NCBI GenBank assembly: GCA_964390955.1
Contig: CAYMKE010000190.1
Coordinates: forward strand, 1 to 6,404
Reading direction: 5' to 3'
Source: CAYMKE01 sp964390955
GTDB lineage: Bacteria > Bacteroidota > Bacteroidia > Bacteroidales > JBBRXJ01
Length of the DNA stretch: 6,404 nt
Part shown: one piece after another, positions 6,214 to 6,404 of the stretch
How positions within the stretch are numbered: position 1 is the stretch's first letter
Layout: each line of letters starts with the position of its first letter
Program-made: the position numbers and the translations under genes
The notes under the pieces: model-generated
What the model saw: only the letters and a program-made list of their open reading frames with translations
Database searches by the model: none
Told to the model about the DNA's origin: nothing

Positions 6214-6316
6214 AACCTCTAAACCTCCAAACCTCCAAACCTCTAAACCTCCAAACCTCTAAACCTCTAAACCTCCAAACCTCTAAACCTCCAAACCTCT
6301 AAACCTCCAAACCTCC
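6213..6316 (+). repeat. Tandem octamer array, AAACCTCY, 13 units
   Basis: Thirteen uninterrupted 8-bp units differ only in the last base, T or C. The order of the last base is T C C T C T T C T C T C C. Five TC pairs can be drawn in this, hinting at a 16-bp higher-order unit like that in the left array. The G-rich strand is the minus strand, opposite to the left array. After unit 13 the sequence continues as AAACTTAG, a diverged unit leading into the next word family. Confidence 0.95.
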
Positions 6317-6349
6317 AAACTTAGTAACTTAATAACTTAATTAACTTAG
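6317..6349 (+). repeat. Short octamer run, TAACTTAR family
   Basis: AAACTTAG (6317-6324), TAACTTAA (6325-6332) and TAACTTAA (6333-6340) are successive 8-bp units, followed by a 9-bp variant TTAACTTAG (6341-6349). The run keeps the phase of the preceding AAACCTCY array and looks like a third word family in the same tract. Confidence 0.75.
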
Positions 6350-6371
6350 TAATAAACATATGAACCGAGCA

Positions 6372-6395
6372 TGTAAAAAATAATCATTTTTTGCA
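6372..6395. repeat. AT-rich hairpin near the window end
   Basis: AAAAAAT (6375-6381) and ATTTTTT (6386-6392) are perfect 7-bp arms with a 4-nt loop. TG-T and G-CA flanks extend it to a 10-bp stem with one T-G wobble (6372-6381 with 6386-6395). It resembles a weak bidirectional terminator for a gene beyond the window, but the stem is almost all A-T, so the role is uncertain. Confidence 0.35.
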
Positions 6396-6404
6396 CACAC
6401 GAGA

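Larger units (their letters stand above)
5900..6404. other. Gene-poor region rich in repeats and palindromes
   Basis: This 505-bp stretch has no convincing gene, tRNA or mobile-element enzyme. From left to right it holds a 9-bp-arm inverted repeat (5949-6017), a weak stem GTGGGC/GCCCAT (6028-6033, 6057-6062) followed by AAAAATTTTTT (6066-6076) that might end the flavoprotein transcript, the perfect palindrome CATGCGCATG (6083-6092), three octamer repeat tracts and an AT hairpin (6372-6395). The largest rightward ORF is only 42 codons (5925-6053). Confidence 0.7.

Noticed and set aside
6213..6316. Eukaryotic-type telomere repeat or CRISPR array
   Set aside because: The 8-bp unit has no spacers, so it is not CRISPR. 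It only loosely resembles telomeric words, and the neighbouring genes are clearly bacterial.
6102..6316. Hybrid pairing between the GGGTATAA and AAACCTCY arrays
   Set aside because: The units are not complementary over enough bases to form a stable long stem; only the junction arms pair perfectly.

Overview
The window reads as a stretch of a Bacteroidota (Bacteroidetes) chromosome. The evidence is the low GC content, AT-rich start regions without Shine-Dalgarno sequences, promoter boxes of the TAnnTTTG type, and protein families typical of that phylum: a DUF7033-type polysaccharide deacetylase, a fused CrtYcd lycopene cyclase and a DHOD-like flavoprotein. I do not assign a genus. Family names come from reading motifs, not from a database search.

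Layout. Positions 1-102 hold hairpins that probably end the leftward operon. From 4633 down to 103, five genes run on the minus strand in this order of transcription: a membrane-anchored coiled-coil protein of unknown function (4633-3710), riboflavin synthase ribE (3691-3047), a lycopene cyclase domain protein of CrtYcd type (3042-2320), ispH (2348-1494, overlapping the cyclase by 29 bp) and a polysaccharide deacetylase-like protein (1404-103). The first four are packed tightly enough to be one transcript. The last follows an 89-bp gap with no recognisable promoter and may be read through. Between 4634 and 4897 lies an AT-rich divergent promoter region. A rightward gene for a dihydroorotate-dehydrogenase-like flavoprotein follows (4898-5899).

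The last 505 bp (5900-6404) hold no convincing gene. They contain an inverted repeat with 9-bp perfect arms, a 10-bp palindrome, and a composite of 8-bp tandem repeats. The composite has eight GGGTATAA-like units, a nested inverted repeat, thirteen AAACCTCY units and a few TAACTTAR units. A 7-bp-arm AT hairpin lies close to the end of the window.

How the genes fit together. IspH makes IPP and DMAPP, and CrtYcd cyclises lycopene, so the operon links isoprenoid precursor supply to carotenoid end-group formation. RibE supplies riboflavin for flavin cofactors. CrtYcd-type cyclases are reported to act as non-redox enzymes dependent on reduced flavin in related families, but whether that explains the linkage is inference. 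No phytoene synthase, desaturase or hydroxylase is in the window.

I found no CRISPR array, transposase, tRNA, rRNA, defence system or obvious new multi-gene system. The least explained elements are the octamer repeat composite, the deacetylase-like protein that seems to lack a metal-ligand histidine, and the coiled-coil membrane protein heading the operon.
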